DNA from: CAG-826 sp964546565
GTDB lineage: Bacteria > Bacillota_I > Bacilli_A > RFN20 > CAG-826
Assembly: GCA_964546565.1 (NCBI GenBank)
Contig: CAZJKC010000069.1
Span: forward strand, 1-6,020
Length of the DNA: 6,020 nt
Direction: 5' to 3'
This document shows, piece by piece, positions 5,356-6,020 of the stretch (the first letter of the stretch is position 1; each line of letters begins with the position of its first letter). Under the pieces are notes generated by a model. That model was not told the DNA's origin and did no database searches. It saw only the letters and a list, made by a program, of their open reading frames with translations. The translations under genes and the position numbers were made by a program.

Positions 5356-5898
5356 ATGTTGTTGTCTTCAAATAAATCTTTAAATAAAATTGAACAAAAG
5401 GTCTTTCGCTCAATTGCCTCTAAGCTTGCTCCTATCGATGAAGAAATCGCTACTGAGTACTTATTATGGCTTGATAAAAAGACAACTTATTTTCGTAATT
5501 CCATCAATAAAACAAGTTACGGAGCACAGCCTGATGAAATTAAAAGAGGCGATGTTGTGTGGGTTGAATTTGGTATTAATGTAGGTACGGAATTAAGTGA
5601 TTATAAAACAAAGGGGCATTATGCGGTAGTGTGGGCTATTGATTTAGGGAATGTCGTCGTGATTCCTTTATCGAGCCGTGATTCTCCTGGAAGTGAAATG
5701 ACTTTTGATATTGGGATTATTCCAGAATTGAATGACAACAATGAATTAACCCATAGTTATTTAAAACTTGACGCTATCCGTTCTATTTCTAAAAGAAGAG
5801 TGGCAAGACTATCAGGAAAAACGAATGGAAAAATTACTCTATCTGATGCGAATATTGCTCTCGTTGAGTCCGCTATTAAACTAGCATTTTTATCGTAA
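5356..5898 (+). CDS. PemK/MazF-family protein with N-terminal helical extension, no visible antitoxin
   Basis: Residues about 62-178 look like the PemK/MazF fold, known mostly as mRNA-cutting toxins. Signatures are KRGDVVWVEFG (63-73), GTEL (77-80), HYAVV (88-92), VVIPLSSR (101-108) and SYLKLDAIRSISKRRVARL (134-152), which matches the MazF strand ending in Q/AIRTIDKxRL. The 180-residue length exceeds the usual 110-120 because of about 60 extra N-terminal residues that look helical and charged (EYLLWLDKK at 34-42). By eye, the RPxxV of classical MazF, with its catalytic Arg, is GHYAVV here, and the catalytic Thr region reads PLSS. I recall longer Firmicute PemK proteins with HFAxV at this place, so this may be a distinct subfamily with altered or absent RNase activity. 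No antitoxin gene is present: 44 bases separate it from rimO, and ~120 empty bases follow. No good separate promoter is seen, so it is probably transcribed with rimO. Confidence 0.85.
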   Translation: MLLSSNKSLNKIEQKVFRSIASKLAPIDEEIATEYLLWLDKKTTYFRNSINKTSYGAQPDEIKRGDVVWVEFGINVGTELSDYKTKGHYAVVWAIDLGNVVVIPLSSRDSPGSEMTFDIGIIPELNDNNELTHSYLKLDAIRSISKRRVARLSGKTNGKITLSDANIALVESAIKLAFLS

Positions 5899-5914
5899 TA
5901 TTTTTCTTTTTTTT
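5872..5914 (+). terminator. Weak terminator candidate at the end of the rimO operon
   Basis: A minimal hairpin, GCTA (5872-5875) with TAGC (5882-5885), lies in the last codons of the PemK/MazF-like gene. T-rich sequence follows, including a tract of thirteen T with one C (5901-5914). The stem is short and distant from the long T-tract, so this is a poor intrinsic terminator. No better hairpin is visible in the following AT-rich DNA. Confidence 0.25.
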
Positions 5915-6020
5915 GCATGTTTAAAAAATATTTATTTAATAAAATATATACAGAAAAGCATTTATTAAATATATTAGTTAGTAAATTTTGAAAAATTGAT
6001 CATTTATGAACAAAATAATT
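5915..6020. other. Very AT-rich intergenic stretch without a gene
   Basis: This ~106-base end of the window is almost entirely A and T and has no open frame of useful length. A weak promoter-like pair on the plus strand, TTGAAA (5988-5993), a 17-base spacer and CAAAAT (6011-6016), could serve a gene beyond the window. The composition makes such matches likely by chance. Confidence 0.4.

Noticed and set aside
1..6020. CRISPR arrays, tRNA or rRNA genes, insertion sequences or attachment sites
   Set aside because: No regularly spaced repeats, cloverleaf-like segments, transposase frames or terminal inverted repeats were seen on either strand.

Overview
The window is an AT-rich chromosomal segment (roughly two thirds A+T by eye) from a low-GC Gram-positive-type bacterium. 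Genes are tightly packed and most are preceded by Shine-Dalgarno sequences matching parts of AGGAGGTGAT. Tryptophan is written TGG and at least one gene (the HAD hydrolase) stops at TGA, so the standard bacterial code is in use. That argues against Mycoplasma/Spiroplasma (code 4) and fits Bacilli, Erysipelotrichia or Acholeplasma/Izemoplasma-like lineages. This placement is inferred from style and gene content; no marker fixes the genus.

Layout. Positions 1-52 hold a two-tier hairpin followed by a T-run on the minus strand, the terminator of typA. The typA/bipA gene (66-1895, minus) encodes a complete ribosome-associated GTPase with its own short promoter and leader. A divergent intergenic region (1896-2056) separates it from a plus-strand series. 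First comes an unrecognised two-helix membrane protein (2057-2704), followed at once by a weak hairpin terminator. Next is a HAD subfamily IA phosphatase/phosphomutase (2761-3423). Then comes a promoter-like region with a consensus extended -10, a 14-bp palindrome and repeated TTGATGA elements. Last is an apparent three-gene operon: an unrecognised 152-residue protein (3535-3993), rimO (4004-5311) and a PemK/MazF-family protein with an N-terminal helical extension (5356-5898). The final ~120 bases are almost pure A+T, with a T-tract and a weak promoter-like pair but no gene.

How the genes relate. TypA acts on the ribosome and RimO modifies ribosomal protein S12. The MazF fold normally belongs to RNases that cut mRNA, so much of the window concerns translation. 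This is an observation about content, not evidence of a shared pathway. Most of the window is ordinary housekeeping sequence. The parts most worth a second look are the antitoxin-less, N-terminally extended PemK/MazF protein with an altered catalytic region, the unknown gene coupled to rimO, and the operator-like elements at 3410-3467 and 1915-1933.
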